Positions 25,354 to 33,856 of a DNA stretch of 64,000 nt are shown here, piece after piece. Under the pieces are notes generated by a model that was not told the DNA's origin, did no database searches, and saw only the letters and a program-made list of their open reading frames with translations. The position numbers and the translations under genes were made by a program. The DNA is from Actinomadura fibrosa. Its GTDB lineage: Bacteria > Actinomycetota > Actinomycetes > Streptosporangiales > Streptosporangiaceae. The stretch is from NCBI RefSeq assembly GCF_900659615.1, contig NZ_CAACUY010000004.1, positions 1 to 64,000 on the forward strand, read 5' to 3'. Each line of letters starts with the position of its first letter. The first letter of the stretch is position 1.

Positions 25354-26688
25354 CTATGACACACTCCCCAGGCCGTGGCCGCCGGGGTGTTGTTTGACGT
25401 AGTCGGGCATCTCGGCGGTCTTGACGGCGTTGAAGAGCTGCCGGGCCTTGGTGCCGTCGAGGAGGACGACGCTCTGCTTGCCGCGCATGCCGGTTCCCTT
25501 GTAGGGCGCCGTCAGGAACGTCACGTCGGAGGCGCGGAGGTGGCGCATGCTCAGCGCGAGCGAGCGGAGCTTGCCCGCGGAGACGCTCTCGTCCACGCTG
25601 ATGGACTTGGTGAACGCCGACAGGAACCGGTCGAGCTTGAGCGGGTTGCTGAGCGTGCCGCCGGCGGCGGCCTGCTGGGCGAGCGCGCCGAGGAAGGCCT
25701 GCTGGCGCCTGATCCGGTCGAAGTCGCCGTTCGGCAGGTTGTAGCGCTGCCGGACGAACAGCAGGGCCTTCTCGCCGTCGAGCTTCTGCCGTCCGGCCTC
25801 CCAGCGGACCTTGCGGGCCGGGTCGTACACGCTCTGCTTGATCGTGACGGTGACGCCGCCGAGCGCGTCCGTCATGGACTTGAAGCCGGCGAAGTCGATG
25901 GCGCCGTAGTGGTCGACGCGGATGCCGGTGAGGCCCTCGACGGTCTCGATCAGCAGTTTCGGGCCGCCGTAGGAGAACGCGGCGTTGATCTTCTGGTTGC
26001 CGTAGCCGGGGACCTCGACCCAGGAGTCGCGCGGGAACGAGATCACGTACGCCTTGCTCCGGTCGGCCGGCAGGTGCAGCAGCATGATCGTGTCGGTGCG
26101 CTGCTGGCCGGGCTTCCAGACGGCCTCGCCGTCCCCGGTGGTGCCGGTCTCGGCGCGCGAGTCGGATCCGACGAGCAGCCAGTTCTCGGTGCCGGTCACG
26201 TTCGGGCCGGGACGCTTGGCGTCGTCGCCGGGCAGCGCCCCCTTGATCCGGTCGATGTTGCCGTTGTAGGCGGACTGGCGCTGCCAGATCAGCCCGCCGA
26301 GCCCCGCCACGATCAGGGCCAGGAACACGCCGACGGCGATGAGGATCCGCGGCCAGCGGCGCTTGCGCGGCTTGCGGTGCCCCGGTCCCTCGCCGTCGCC
26401 GCCGTCACCGTCCCCCGGGACGGGCAGCGTTCCGAGACCGCCCAGCCCAGGCGGGGCCGCCTCGGCCGCCGGGCCACCCGGTCCGCCCGGTCCGCCTGTG
26501 CCCGCCGAACCACCTCGACCGGCCGGAGCGCCGTGACCCATCGGAGCGCCCTGACCCGTGGGGCCGCCCGTGGCTCCGGAGGCGCCCGGGGCCCGCGGGA
26601 CGCCGGACGCGGCGAGCCCGTCGTGCGGTCGGGGGGACGCGTCGGGCCGCCGCGGCGCGGACGGGCCGTTGGGGTCTCGGGGGGTCAT
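25354..26688 (-). CDS. LytR-CpsA-Psr (LCP) family cell-wall glycopolymer ligase
   Basis: A 444-aa LCP protein. A long Pro/Gly/Ala-rich cytoplasmic tail (about 110 residues) is followed by one membrane helix (ILIAVGVFLALIVAGLGGLIW). The extracellular LCP domain has LLVGSDSRAETG, DTIMLLHL, VISFPRDSWVEVPGYG, KINAAFSYGG and a conserved RQRYN motif. LCP enzymes attach teichoic acids, arabinogalactan or capsule to peptidoglycan from a polyprenyl carrier. The ATG at 26688 gives MTPRDPNGP; an upstream GTG at 26736 is possible, and neither has a strong ribosome binding site. Confidence 0.92.
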   Translation of the reverse strand: MTPRDPNGPSAPRRPDASPRPHDGLAASGVPRAPGASGATGGPTGQGAPMGHGAPAGRGGSAGTGGPGGPGGPAAEAAPPGLGGLGTLPVPGDGDGGDGEGPGHRKPRKRRWPRILIAVGVFLALIVAGLGGLIWQRQSAYNGNIDRIKGALPGDDAKRPGPNVTGTENWLLVGSDSRAETGTTGDGEAVWKPGQQRTDTIMLLHLPADRSKAYVISFPRDSWVEVPGYGNQKINAAFSYGGPKLLIETVEGLTGIRVDHYGAIDFAGFKSMTDALGGVTVTIKQSVYDPARKVRWEAGRQKLDGEKALLFVRQRYNLPNGDFDRIRRQQAFLGALAQQAAAGGTLSNPLKLDRFLSAFTKSISVDESVSAGKLRSLALSMRHLRASDVTFLTAPYKGTGMRGKQSVVLLDGTKARQLFNAVKTAEMPDYVKQHPGGHGLGSVS

Positions 26689-26761
26689 GGCGCCGAAGCT
26701 ACCAGCAGAGTCCGGCCGGGAAGGCCCACTTGACACGAGGTGTCCGTTTCGGACGGTCGGG

Positions 26762-27496
26762 TCAGGCGGTCCGGCGGCGCAGCGTCGCGGCGCCGAGCAG
26801 CAGCGCGACCAGCGTGAATCCGGCGATCACGACGACGTCGACCGTCAGCGTACCGGTGAAGTCGGGCCGGCGGCTGATCTCGTGCATGCCCTCGACCGCG
26901 TACGTCAGCGGCAGCACCTTGGAGGTCGCCTCAAGCCAGGACGCCATGTCCTCGCGCGGGACGATCAGCCCGCACAGCAGCGTCTGCGGCAGCACGAACG
27001 CCGGCATGAACTGGACGGCCTGGAACTCGGTCCGGGCGAACGCGCTGGCGAACAGGCCGAGCGCCATGCCGAGCAGCGCGTCCAGCACCGCGACGAGCAC
27101 GAGCGACCCGAGCGAGCCGTTGAGGTCCAGGCCGAGCCAGGTGAGCGCGATCGCGAGGACGACCGCGACCTGGACCAGCGCGACGAGCCCGAACGCGAGC
27201 GCGTAGCCGAGCAGCAGGTCCAGCTTGCCGGCCGGCATGGTCATGAGCCGCTCCAGCGTGCCGCCCGTCCGCTCGCGCAGCGTGGCGACGCTGGTCACGA
27301 TGAACATGATCACGAAGGGGAACAGGCCGAGCAGCAGCGGGCCGACCCGGTCGAAGAGCTGCGGCTGGTCGAACACGTACCGCAGCAGGATCATGAGCAG
27401 GCTGGGCACGCCGATCAGCATGCCGAGCGTGCGGTGGTCGTTCTTGAGCTGGGCGAGGATGCGCCGCGTCGTCGCCAGGGTGATCGCGGGGTTCAT
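26762..27496 (-). CDS. ABC-2 type exporter permease
   Basis: A 244-aa membrane protein with about six helices (LIGVPSLLMILLRYVF, GLFPFVIMFIVTSVATL and others) and the ERTGGTLERLMTMPAGKLDL loop typical of ABC-2 permeases. The ATPase stop overlaps this ATG at 27493-27496. The substrate is unknown. The frame is open well upstream into the ATPase gene, but the coupled ATG at 27496 is the sensible start. Confidence 0.92.
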   Translation of the reverse strand: MNPAITLATTRRILAQLKNDHRTLGMLIGVPSLLMILLRYVFDQPQLFDRVGPLLLGLFPFVIMFIVTSVATLRERTGGTLERLMTMPAGKLDLLLGYALAFGLVALVQVAVVLAIALTWLGLDLNGSLGSLVLVAVLDALLGMALGLFASAFARTEFQAVQFMPAFVLPQTLLCGLIVPREDMASWLEATSKVLPLTYAVEGMHEISRRPDFTGTLTVDVVVIAGFTLVALLLGAATLRRRTA

Positions 27497-28224
27497 GCCG
27501 GGCTCCCCGCGTGCTCCTTGATCAGCTGGAGGAAGGCGCCCTCCAGGTCGTCCGCGCCGGTGCGGGAGCGCAGCGCCTCGGGGGCGCCGTCGGCGAGGAC
27601 GCGGCCCTCGCGCATCAGCAGCAGCCGGTCGGTGCGTCCCGCCTCGTCCATGACGTGGCTGGACACGATCAGCGTGGTGCCGCGGTCGGCGAGCGCGCGG
27701 AACAGCTCCCACAGCTCCTCGCGCAGGACCGGGTCGAGGCCCACCGTCGGCTCGTCGAGGACGAGGAGCTCGGGCGTGCCGAGCAGCGCGACGGCGAGGT
27801 TGACGCGGTTGAGCTGCCCGCCGGACAGGGTGGAGACGACCTGGTCGCGCTGCTTGCCGAGGCCCACCTCATCGACGACGCGGTCCACGTCCGAGCGCGG
27901 GGCGCGCAGCACGGACGCGAAGTAGCGCAGGTTCTCGGCGACGCTCAGGTCGGCGTAGACGGCGGGCGTCTGCGTCGCGTACCCGACGCGGTGCCGCAGG
28001 CCGCGCGAGCCGGCGGCGTCGCCGAGCACGGTCACCGTGCCGCTGTCGACGATCTGGACGCCGACGAGCGCCCGCATCAGCGTCGTCTTGCCGCAGCCGC
28101 TCGGTCCGAGCAGCCCGACGACGGCGCCCCGCGGCACGTCGAACGTGATCCGGTGCAGTACCTCCCGGCCGCCGCGGACCACGCACAGGTCGCGGACGTC
28201 GACCGCCGGACTAGAACTCATCAT
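27493..28224 (-). CDS. ABC exporter ATPase
   Basis: A 243-aa ATPase with Walker A GPSGCGKTT, signature LSGGQLNRVNLAVALL and Walker B LLVLDEPTVGLD. It pairs with the ABC-2 permease encoded next (4-bp overlap). Two ATG codons are adjacent (28224 and 28221). A TAAATT box 6 nt before the first suggests leaderless transcription. A TetR gene ends on the same strand, with its stop 81 bp upstream, and may regulate this pair. Confidence 0.93.
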   Translation of the reverse strand: MMSSSPAVDVRDLCVVRGGREVLHRITFDVPRGAVVGLLGPSGCGKTTLMRALVGVQIVDSGTVTVLGDAAGSRGLRHRVGYATQTPAVYADLSVAENLRYFASVLRAPRSDVDRVVDEVGLGKQRDQVVSTLSGGQLNRVNLAVALLGTPELLVLDEPTVGLDPVLREELWELFRALADRGTTLIVSSHVMDEAGRTDRLLLMREGRVLADGAPEALRSRTGADDLEGAFLQLIKEHAGSPA

Positions 28225-28230
28225 GTGTTG

Positions 28231-28236
28231 AATTTA
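28231..28236 (-). promoter_or_regulatory. Predicted -10 box (ABC-2 exporter operon)
   Basis: TAAATT on the minus strand is 6 nt from the ATPase ATG at 28224, in an AT-rich patch unusual for this genome. No Shine-Dalgarno is present. Confidence 0.5.
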
Positions 28237-28305
28237 TGTCGGCACGGAGGCCCGGTCAAGGGCACGCCGGAGGAGACCTCCGTCACGGAGGAGCGAAAGC
28301 CGGGA

Positions 28306-28896
28306 TCAGCCGAAGTAGCGCTGGAGGGCGGGGGCGACGAGCTCCACGAGCTCGTCCTCGGACGCGGACGCCATCGGCTCGACGCGCAGGACGTACCGCA
28401 GGATCATCAGCCCGATCATCTGCCCGGCGGCCGCCTGGATCCGGATCTGCGGGACGCCGGCGACCTCCCCCGCGCGGGCGAACAGGGCCGAGGTGACGAA
28501 CTCGCGCATCAGCGCGGCCGCCTTCTCGTTCGTCATCGCCGACCGGAGCATCGCGAGCAGCGGCGCGCGCCGCGCGGCGTCGCCCCACACGCCGAGGAAG
28601 GTGCGGACCATGACCTCGCCGAGCCTCTCGCGCGGCCCGGACATGATCTGCGGCAGCAGGACGGACGGGTCCACCGGGAAGCGCATCGCCTCGATGAACA
28701 CGCCCTCCTTGTTGCCGAAGAAGTGGTGCACGAGGGCCGGGTCCACCCCGGCGGCGCGGGCGATGGCGCGCAGCGAGGCGCCGTCGTAGCCCTTCTCGGC
28801 GAACAGCTCGCGGGCCTCCGCCAGGATCGCCTCGCGCGTCTCGGTCGGGCCCGGGCGGCGCCCAGGGCCCCGCGCGGGGCGCGCCGCCTGCGTCAC
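28306..28896 (-). CDS. TetR-family transcriptional regulator
   Basis: A 196-aa regulator. The N-terminal HTH is [27 protein letters not shown], and the C-terminal domain fits the TetR_C_17 type common in actinobacteria ([18 protein letters not shown]). The GTG at 28896 overlaps the stop of the isomerase gene as GTGA, so the two are translationally coupled. The next gene downstream on the same strand is the ABC-2 exporter, a likely target. Confidence 0.9.
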   Translation of the reverse strand: MTQAARPARGPGRRPGPTETREAILAEARELFAEKGYDGASLRAIARAAGVDPALVHHFFGNKEGVFIEAMRFPVDPSVLLPQIMSGPRERLGEVMVRTFLGVWGDAARRAPLLAMLRSAMTNEKAAALMREFVTSALFARAGEVAGVPQIRIQAAAGQMIGLMILRYVLRVEPMASASEDELVELVAPALQRYFG

Positions 28897-29777
28897 CGCG
28901 CCCCTCGGCGGGTGACCTCCCCGCCGGAGGTGACCTGCCAGGTCCGGTCGGCGGCGGCCAGGTGCAGCCGGGCGAACGCCAGGGCCTCGGCGAGGTCCTC
29001 CATGCGCTCGGCGCGGCTGGACGCGCGCCGCGTGTTGACCTCCAGCACGACGTGCCCGTGGAAGCCCCCCTCGGCGAGGGACTCCAGCATCGGCCCGCAG
29101 GGCTGGTTGCCGCGCCCCGGGACGAGGTGCTCGTCCTTGTTCGTGATGCCGACCCCGTCCGCCAGGTGGACGTGGCGGAGCCGGTCCCCGAGGCTGTCCG
29201 CCATCTCCAGGGCGTCGGACCCCGACACCGCCGTATGCGACAGGTCGAGCGTGACGTACGGGTAGTCCTGGTCGACGGGATTCCAGTCGGGCAGGTACAT
29301 GCCCGCCTCCGCCCCGCGCGCCTTCAGCGGGAACATGTTCTCGACCGCGAACAGGACGTCCGTCTCGTCCTGCATGCGCGCGAGCCCCTCGACGAACTCC
29401 CGCGCGTAGTCGCGCTGCCAGCGGAACGGCGGATGGACGACGACGACGTCCGCGCCCAGCTCCTCCGCGACCTCCTTGGAGCGGATGAGCTTGCCCCACG
29501 GCTCGCGTCCCCACACCCGCTGGGTGAGCAGCAGGCAGGGCGCGTGGATCGACTTGATCGGCACCTGGTGGTAGTCGGAGAGGCGGCGCAGGACGTTGAG
29601 GTCCTGCGAGGAGGCGTCGGTGGAGACCATCACCTCGATGCCGTCGTACCCCAGCAGAGCGGCGATCTCGAAGGCGCTCGGCACCTTCTCCGGATAGACC
29701 GACGCGGTGGAAAGCGTGATCGGCGCGTCCGGAACGCGAATGGCCGGTGGAAAGGCGCCGTTGTGCTGCGGGGTCAA
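28893..29777 (-). CDS. Sugar phosphate isomerase/epimerase-like TIM-barrel protein
   Basis: A 294-aa AP-endonuclease-2/xylose isomerase-like barrel. Metal-site blocks are [38 protein letters not shown] and VVLEVNTRR. The reaction is not known. It corresponds in context to mycobacterial Rv0498, near proC. The only start near the frame's beginning is a TTG at 29777, preceded by GAGGGAG with short spacing. It is coupled to the downstream TetR gene through a GTGA overlap. Confidence 0.88.
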   Translation of the reverse strand: MTPQHNGAFPPAIRVPDAPITLSTASVYPEKVPSAFEIAALLGYDGIEVMVSTDASSQDLNVLRRLSDYHQVPIKSIHAPCLLLTQRVWGREPWGKLIRSKEVAEELGADVVVVHPPFRWQRDYAREFVEGLARMQDETDVLFAVENMFPLKARGAEAGMYLPDWNPVDQDYPYVTLDLSHTAVSGSDALEMADSLGDRLRHVHLADGVGITNKDEHLVPGRGNQPCGPMLESLAEGGFHGHVVLEVNTRRASSRAERMEDLAEALAFARLHLAAADRTWQVTSGGEVTRRGAR

Positions 29778-29913
29778 GGCTCCCTCGCCAGGAATGATCG
29801 CTCGCCAGTGTTCGTAACGAAAGCCTATGCGCCTACGGCGGTGTTGAAACCCTCGCCCCGGGTGATCCGCGCTGCCCCGCGGGCGCTCCGCGCGGCCCGT
29901 GCCGGCGGGCGGC

Positions 29914-29919
29914 TACGCT
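29914..29919 (+). promoter_or_regulatory. Predicted -10 box (methyltransferase gene)
   Basis: TACGCT lies 8 nt before the GTG at 29928. No Shine-Dalgarno is seen, which fits a leaderless transcript. Confidence 0.4.
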
Positions 29920-29927
29920 CTGCGTCC

Positions 29928-30626
29928 GTGGCCGAGATCGCACCGGGTGCCGTGCCGAGCCCCAACATCTGGAACTCGCCGCAGGTCTACGAGGTGGAGA
30001 ACCGCGCGGTCGATCCCGACGGGCTGATCGAAACGGCGATGCGCGCCGTCCGCCCGTGGCAGGGTGCGACCGTTCTGGACCTCGGCTGCGGCACCGGATT
30101 CCATTTGCCGCGTTTCGCCGCGGACGCGGAACGGGTGATCGGCGTCGAGCCGCACTCCGGCCTCGCCGCCGCCGCGCGCCGCCGCGTGAAGGACCTCTCG
30201 AACGTGACCGTCCGCGTCGGCGCGGCCCAGGCGCTCCCCCTCCCGGACGCGTCGGTGGACGTCGTCCACGTCCGCTGGGCGTACTTCTTCGGACCGGGCT
30301 GCGAGCCCGGCCTCGCCGAGCTCGACCGCGTCGTCCGGCGCGGCGGCGCGATCTTCATCATCGACAACGACGCCACGCGGTCCACGTTCGGCCGCTGGTT
30401 CCAGCGGAGCCTCCCGACGTACGACCCCGAGGCGGTGGAGCGCTTCTGGACGCGCCAGGGCTTCTCCCGCGAGCCTTTGACGATCCGCTGGTCGTTCCAG
30501 AGCCGCGCGGACCTGGCCGCCGTCCTGCGGATCGAATTCCCCCCGGACCTCGCGAAAGCCTGCCTTCGCGAGCACAAGGGACTTGAGGTGGACTACGCGG
30601 TGAATCTGTGGTGGCGTTGCCCCTAG
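29928..30626 (+). CDS. Class I SAM-dependent methyltransferase
   Basis: A 232-aa methyltransferase of the Methyltransf_11 type. Motif I is VLDLGCGTGFHLPRFA, motif II is VIGVEPHSG, and DASVDVVHVRWAYFFGPG marks the post-II region. The substrate is unknown. The frame is open for a long way upstream, but that part is a shadow of the isomerase gene. The GTG at 29928 fits the family N-terminus (VPSPNIWNSPQVYEVEN) and follows a -10 box. It is divergent from the isomerase gene. Confidence 0.87.
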   Translation: MAEIAPGAVPSPNIWNSPQVYEVENRAVDPDGLIETAMRAVRPWQGATVLDLGCGTGFHLPRFAADAERVIGVEPHSGLAAAARRRVKDLSNVTVRVGAAQALPLPDASVDVVHVRWAYFFGPGCEPGLAELDRVVRRGGAIFIIDNDATRSTFGRWFQRSLPTYDPEAVERFWTRQGFSREPLTIRWSFQSRADLAAVLRIEFPPDLAKACLREHKGLEVDYAVNLWWRCP

Positions 30627-30629
30627 GTT

Positions 30630-30643
30630 ACTGACTAGTCGGT
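30630..30643. promoter_or_regulatory. Palindrome resembling a TetR-type operator
   Basis: actgactagtcggt is a near-perfect 14-bp palindrome (12 of 14 positions) around gactagtc. It lies just after the methyltransferase stop and 81 bp before the alpha/beta hydrolase start. The regulator is not identified. Confidence 0.4.
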
Positions 30644-30724
30644 CACACTCGCCCCCGCGGTCTGGCCGTTACTGGACCCGCTGTACAACACTTGCCTCCA
30701 TCCGAGGAACGGGAGGAACGACCC

Positions 30725-31822
30725 ATGAGCCGTGCCGCCAGGACGAGCCGCATCGCCCCGGCAGGGGCGCCCCTCCGCCGGCCGGGCCGCGGCGTCCTCG
30801 CCGCCACCGCCCTCGGCGCGGCGGGCGCCGGAGCCGGGATCGCCGCCCAGCGCCGCGCCATGCGCCGCCTCCAGCTCCGTCCCGACCCGTACGCGGGCGA
30901 GCCCTTCGGCGCGCTGCGCGGCCGCCCCGTCCCCGTCCGCGCCGGCGACGGGACCCGCCTGTACGCCGAGATCGACGGCGACGACCGCACCGACCTCGCC
31001 GTCGTGTTCTCGCACGGCTGGACCCTCACCCAGGACTCCTGGCACTTCCAGCGCAAGGCCCTGCGCGGCCTCGGCCGCCTCGTCTTCTGGGACCAGCGCG
31101 GCCACGGCCGCTCCGACGGCGGCGCCCGCGACGGCTACGCGATCCCCCGCCTCGCCGCCGACCTCGCCGCCGTCATCGACGCCACCGTCCCCGCCGGCAC
31201 CCCCGTCGTCCTCGTCGGCCACTCCATGGGCGGCATGACGATCATGCGCTACGCCGACGACCACCCGGACGAGATCGGCCGCCGCGTCGTCGCCACCGGC
31301 CTGCTCTGCACGTCCTCCGGCGGCCTCGGCGAGGTCACCCTCGGCATGCCCGCCCTCCTGGCGCGCGCCACCCACCGCCTCCTCCCCCGCGCCCTCCGCG
31401 CCATCGGCGCGAGCTCGGCCGCCATCGAGAAGGTCCGCCACCTCGGCCGCGACGGCTCCATGCTCATCGAGGACCTCATCGCCTTCGGCCCCGACGCCAG
31501 CCCCGCCGCCGTCGCGTTCGCCGAGCAGATGATGGCCGACACCCGCATGGACGCCCTCATCGACTTCTTCCACTCGATGATCACGCACGACGTCATCAGC
31601 GAGTGCGCGTCCCTCGCCGGCGCCGACACCCTGGTCATCGGCGCGGAGCACGACATGCTCACCCCCGTCGAGCACAGCCTCAAGATCGCCGGCTGCGCCG
31701 ACTCCGCCCGCCTGGAGGTCGTCCCCGGCGCCGGACACATGGCCATGCTGGAGCGCCCCAGCATCGTCTCCGACCACCTGGGCGACCTCATCGAACGCGC
31801 CCGCAAGTCCATCTCCGCCTGA
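30725..31822 (+). CDS. Alpha/beta hydrolase
   Basis: A 365-aa hydrolase. The nucleophile elbow is VLVGHSMGGMT, the acid is probably in VIGAEHDMLTP, and the His is in VPGAGHMAML. The oxyanion region is FSHGWTLTQDSW. The N-terminus has several Arg residues followed by a Gly/Ala-rich hydrophobic stretch (GVLAATALGAAGAGAGIAA), possibly a membrane anchor or weak signal. GGAGG precedes the ATG at 30725. Codons end almost only in C or G. The substrate is unknown. Confidence 0.9.
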   Translation: MSRAARTSRIAPAGAPLRRPGRGVLAATALGAAGAGAGIAAQRRAMRRLQLRPDPYAGEPFGALRGRPVPVRAGDGTRLYAEIDGDDRTDLAVVFSHGWTLTQDSWHFQRKALRGLGRLVFWDQRGHGRSDGGARDGYAIPRLAADLAAVIDATVPAGTPVVLVGHSMGGMTIMRYADDHPDEIGRRVVATGLLCTSSGGLGEVTLGMPALLARATHRLLPRALRAIGASSAAIEKVRHLGRDGSMLIEDLIAFGPDASPAAVAFAEQMMADTRMDALIDFFHSMITHDVISECASLAGADTLVIGAEHDMLTPVEHSLKIAGCADSARLEVVPGAGHMAMLERPSIVSDHLGDLIERARKSISA

Positions 31823-31828
31823 GCCGGG

Positions 31829-31872
31829 CCGCGGGCCGACCGGGGCACCTCCGCACCTCGACCGGCCCGCGG
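31829..31872 (+). terminator. GC-rich inverted repeat after the hydrolase gene
   Basis: ccgcgggccg (31829-31838) and cggcccgcgg (31863-31872) form a perfect 10-bp stem with a 24-nt loop, beginning 7 bp after the hydrolase stop. No U-tract follows, as is common in actinomycetes. Confidence 0.45.
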
Positions 31873-31959
31873 GCAGGCGACCGTCCATGTGTGGACTAAG
31901 AACCACCGCCGCCCGGACAGAAGGACGACGCCCCGGGGTCCTTGCATGCCTGGGCGCCG

Positions 31960-32218
31960 CCGAACCGCCGAGCGGACGCTAGGCAGGAAGCTGAACCCGC
32001 GCGTAGGAAGGTGAGCGGTCACGTGAGGCGGCGCGCAGAGCGTCCCGAACGGCTGACCTGGAGGCGAGGCAGGAGGTCCACCCGCGCGTGGGAAGGTGCG
32101 CGGTCACGTGAGGGGGCGCGCGTCGTCTGGACTGAGGAGGAAGCGAGCGCAAGCGAGCGCCCGACGAGGGAAGACGGCGCGTAAAGCGCCCCCGAACCGC
32201 CGAGCGGACGCGAGGCAA
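31960..32218. repeat. Direct repeats of about 85 bp in a 430-bp intergenic region
   Basis: Two copies share aggcagga (31981, 32067), cccgcgcgt.ggaaggtg and cggtcacgtgagg (32016, 32101), at a period of 85-86 bp. The left edge (ccgaaccgccgagcggacgc at 31960) recurs exactly at 32192. No gene is supported between the hydrolase and radA. The arrangement looks like an ancestral tandem duplication with divergence. Confidence 0.65.
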
Positions 32219-32242
32219 TCCAGCACTGTCGGTCGGGGGGCT

Positions 32243-32248
32243 TACGCT
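32243..32248 (+). promoter_or_regulatory. Predicted -10 box of leaderless radA transcript
   Basis: TACGCT lies 7 nt before the radA ATG at 32256, and no Shine-Dalgarno is present. Confidence 0.5.
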
Positions 32249-32255
32249 TCGGCGC

Positions 32256-33743
32256 ATGGCGAAGGTGAAGGCGGCGAAGGCGTCGTATCGCTGCTCGGAG
32301 TGCGGGTGGCAGACGTCGAAGTGGGTGGGGCGCTGCGGCGAGTGCCAGACGTGGGGGACGGTGACGGAGGCGGCGTCGGCGACTCCGGCGCGGGTGGTGA
32401 GTGCGGGGCCGGTGAGTGCGCCGGCGCGTCCGATCGGGCAGGTGGACGTGCGGTCGGCGCAGACGCGGCCGACGGGGTTGGACGAGTTGGACCGGGTGCT
32501 GGGCGGCGGGATCGTGCCCGGGGCGGTGCTGTTGCTGGCGGGTGAGCCGGGGATCGGGAAGTCGACGTTGCTGCTGGAGGTGGCGGCGTTGGCGTCGACG
32601 CGTCCGGCGGCGGGCGCGGAGGCGGAGGCGGGCGCGGAGGCCGCAGCGGGAGCAGGGGCGGACGCCGCGGCGGGACGGGTGGCGGCGAGTCCGGTGCTGT
32701 ACGTGACGGGTGAGGAGTCGGCGGAGCAGGTGCGGTTGCGCGCGGACCGGGTCGGCGCGATCACTGACCGGTTGTATCTGGCGGCCGAGCTGGAGCTGTC
32801 GGCGGTGCTGGGGCATATCGACGCGGTGCAGCCGACGTTGCTGGTGGTCGATTCGATCCAGACGATCGGGACGTCGGAGGTGGACGGGGCGCCGGGGGGT
32901 GTGACGCAGATCCGGGAGGTGGCGGCGAACCTGATCCGGGTGGCGAAGGAGCGCGGCATCACGGTGGTGCTGGTGGGCCATGTCACGAAGGAGGGGACGA
33001 TCGCGGGGCCGCGGCTGCTGGAGCATCTGGTGGACGTGGTGCTCTACTTCGAGGGGGACCGGCATTCGCGGCTGCGGATGATCCGCGCGGTGAAGAACCG
33101 GTACGGGCCGACGGACGAGCTGGGTTGTTTCGATCTGTCCGAGGTCGGGATCGTGGGATTGCCGGATCCGAGCGGGTTGTTCCTGACGCGGCGGGAGGAG
33201 CCGGTGCCGGGGACGTGCGTGACGGTGACGCTGGAGGGGCGGCGTCCGCTGGTGGCGGAGGTGCAGGCGCTGGTGGCGAAGTCGCATCTGCCGGCGCCGC
33301 GGCGGGCGACGTCGGGGCTGGACACGTCGCGTGTCGCGATGGTGCTGGCGGTGCTGGCGCAGCGCTGCAAGATCTCCATGCATGAGCAGGACGTGTACGT
33401 CTCCACGGTCGGGGGCGTGCGGCTGGCGGAGACGTCGGTGGACCTGGCGCTGGCGCTGTCGGTGGCGGGGTCGACGGTGGAGCAGGCGCTGTCGAACAGC
33501 CTGATCGCGCTGGGGGAGGTGGGGCTGGCGGGCGAGGTGCGGGTGGTGCCGGGGGTGCAGCGGCGGCTGGCGGAGGCGGCGCGGCTGGGGTTCAAGTACG
33601 CGGTCGTTCCGCGCGGTTCGCTGGAGCTCGCGGACGGCCCACTGAAACGGGCAGATCCGCAGTTGTCCAGCTATGAGGGGATGAAGGTGATGGAGGTGGA
33701 CAGCCTTCAGCAGGCGCTCCAGGTGGCCTTTACCGCTCCGTAA
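32256..33743 (+). CDS. radA: DNA repair protein RadA (Sms)
   Basis: A 495-aa branch-migration ATPase of recombinational repair. The zinc finger is C13, C16, C27, C30. Walker A is GEPGIGKST (97-104), followed by the RadA KNRYG motif and a C-terminal Lon-protease-like domain. Residues about 112-145 are a low-complexity Ala/Gly/Glu insertion between the Walker A helix and the next strand (VLYVTGEES), making it longer than typical RadA. Codon choice favours G endings more than neighbouring genes. It is followed by disA, the usual actinobacterial order. Confidence 0.96.
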   Translation: MAKVKAAKASYRCSECGWQTSKWVGRCGECQTWGTVTEAASATPARVVSAGPVSAPARPIGQVDVRSAQTRPTGLDELDRVLGGGIVPGAVLLLAGEPGIGKSTLLLEVAALASTRPAAGAEAEAGAEAAAGAGADAAAGRVAASPVLYVTGEESAEQVRLRADRVGAITDRLYLAAELELSAVLGHIDAVQPTLLVVDSIQTIGTSEVDGAPGGVTQIREVAANLIRVAKERGITVVLVGHVTKEGTIAGPRLLEHLVDVVLYFEGDRHSRLRMIRAVKNRYGPTDELGCFDLSEVGIVGLPDPSGLFLTRREEPVPGTCVTVTLEGRRPLVAEVQALVAKSHLPAPRRATSGLDTSRVAMVLAVLAQRCKISMHEQDVYVSTVGGVRLAETSVDLALALSVAGSTVEQALSNSLIALGEVGLAGEVRVVPGVQRRLAEAARLGFKYAVVPRGSLELADGPLKRADPQLSSYEGMKVMEVDSLQQALQVAFTAP

Positions 33744-33856
33744 CGCGGATCACGCCAGAGTATTACCTCCCGCGGTCCACGCTTGCGACCAGGGGAGGAA
33801 CCAGGCCGCGAGCCGCCTCGGTAAACTGACGCCGTCCAGCGACCTCCGGGGGCCAG

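Noticed and set aside
28897..29514. N-terminal extension of the TetR frame up to 29514
   Set aside because: That part is the alternate-frame shadow of the isomerase gene; the coupled GTG at 28896 gives a normal-length TetR protein.
33744..33856. Possible c-di-AMP riboswitch before disA
   Set aside because: None of the ydaO conserved blocks is present; only a TAAACT promoter-like box and a GGGGG ribosome binding site are seen.
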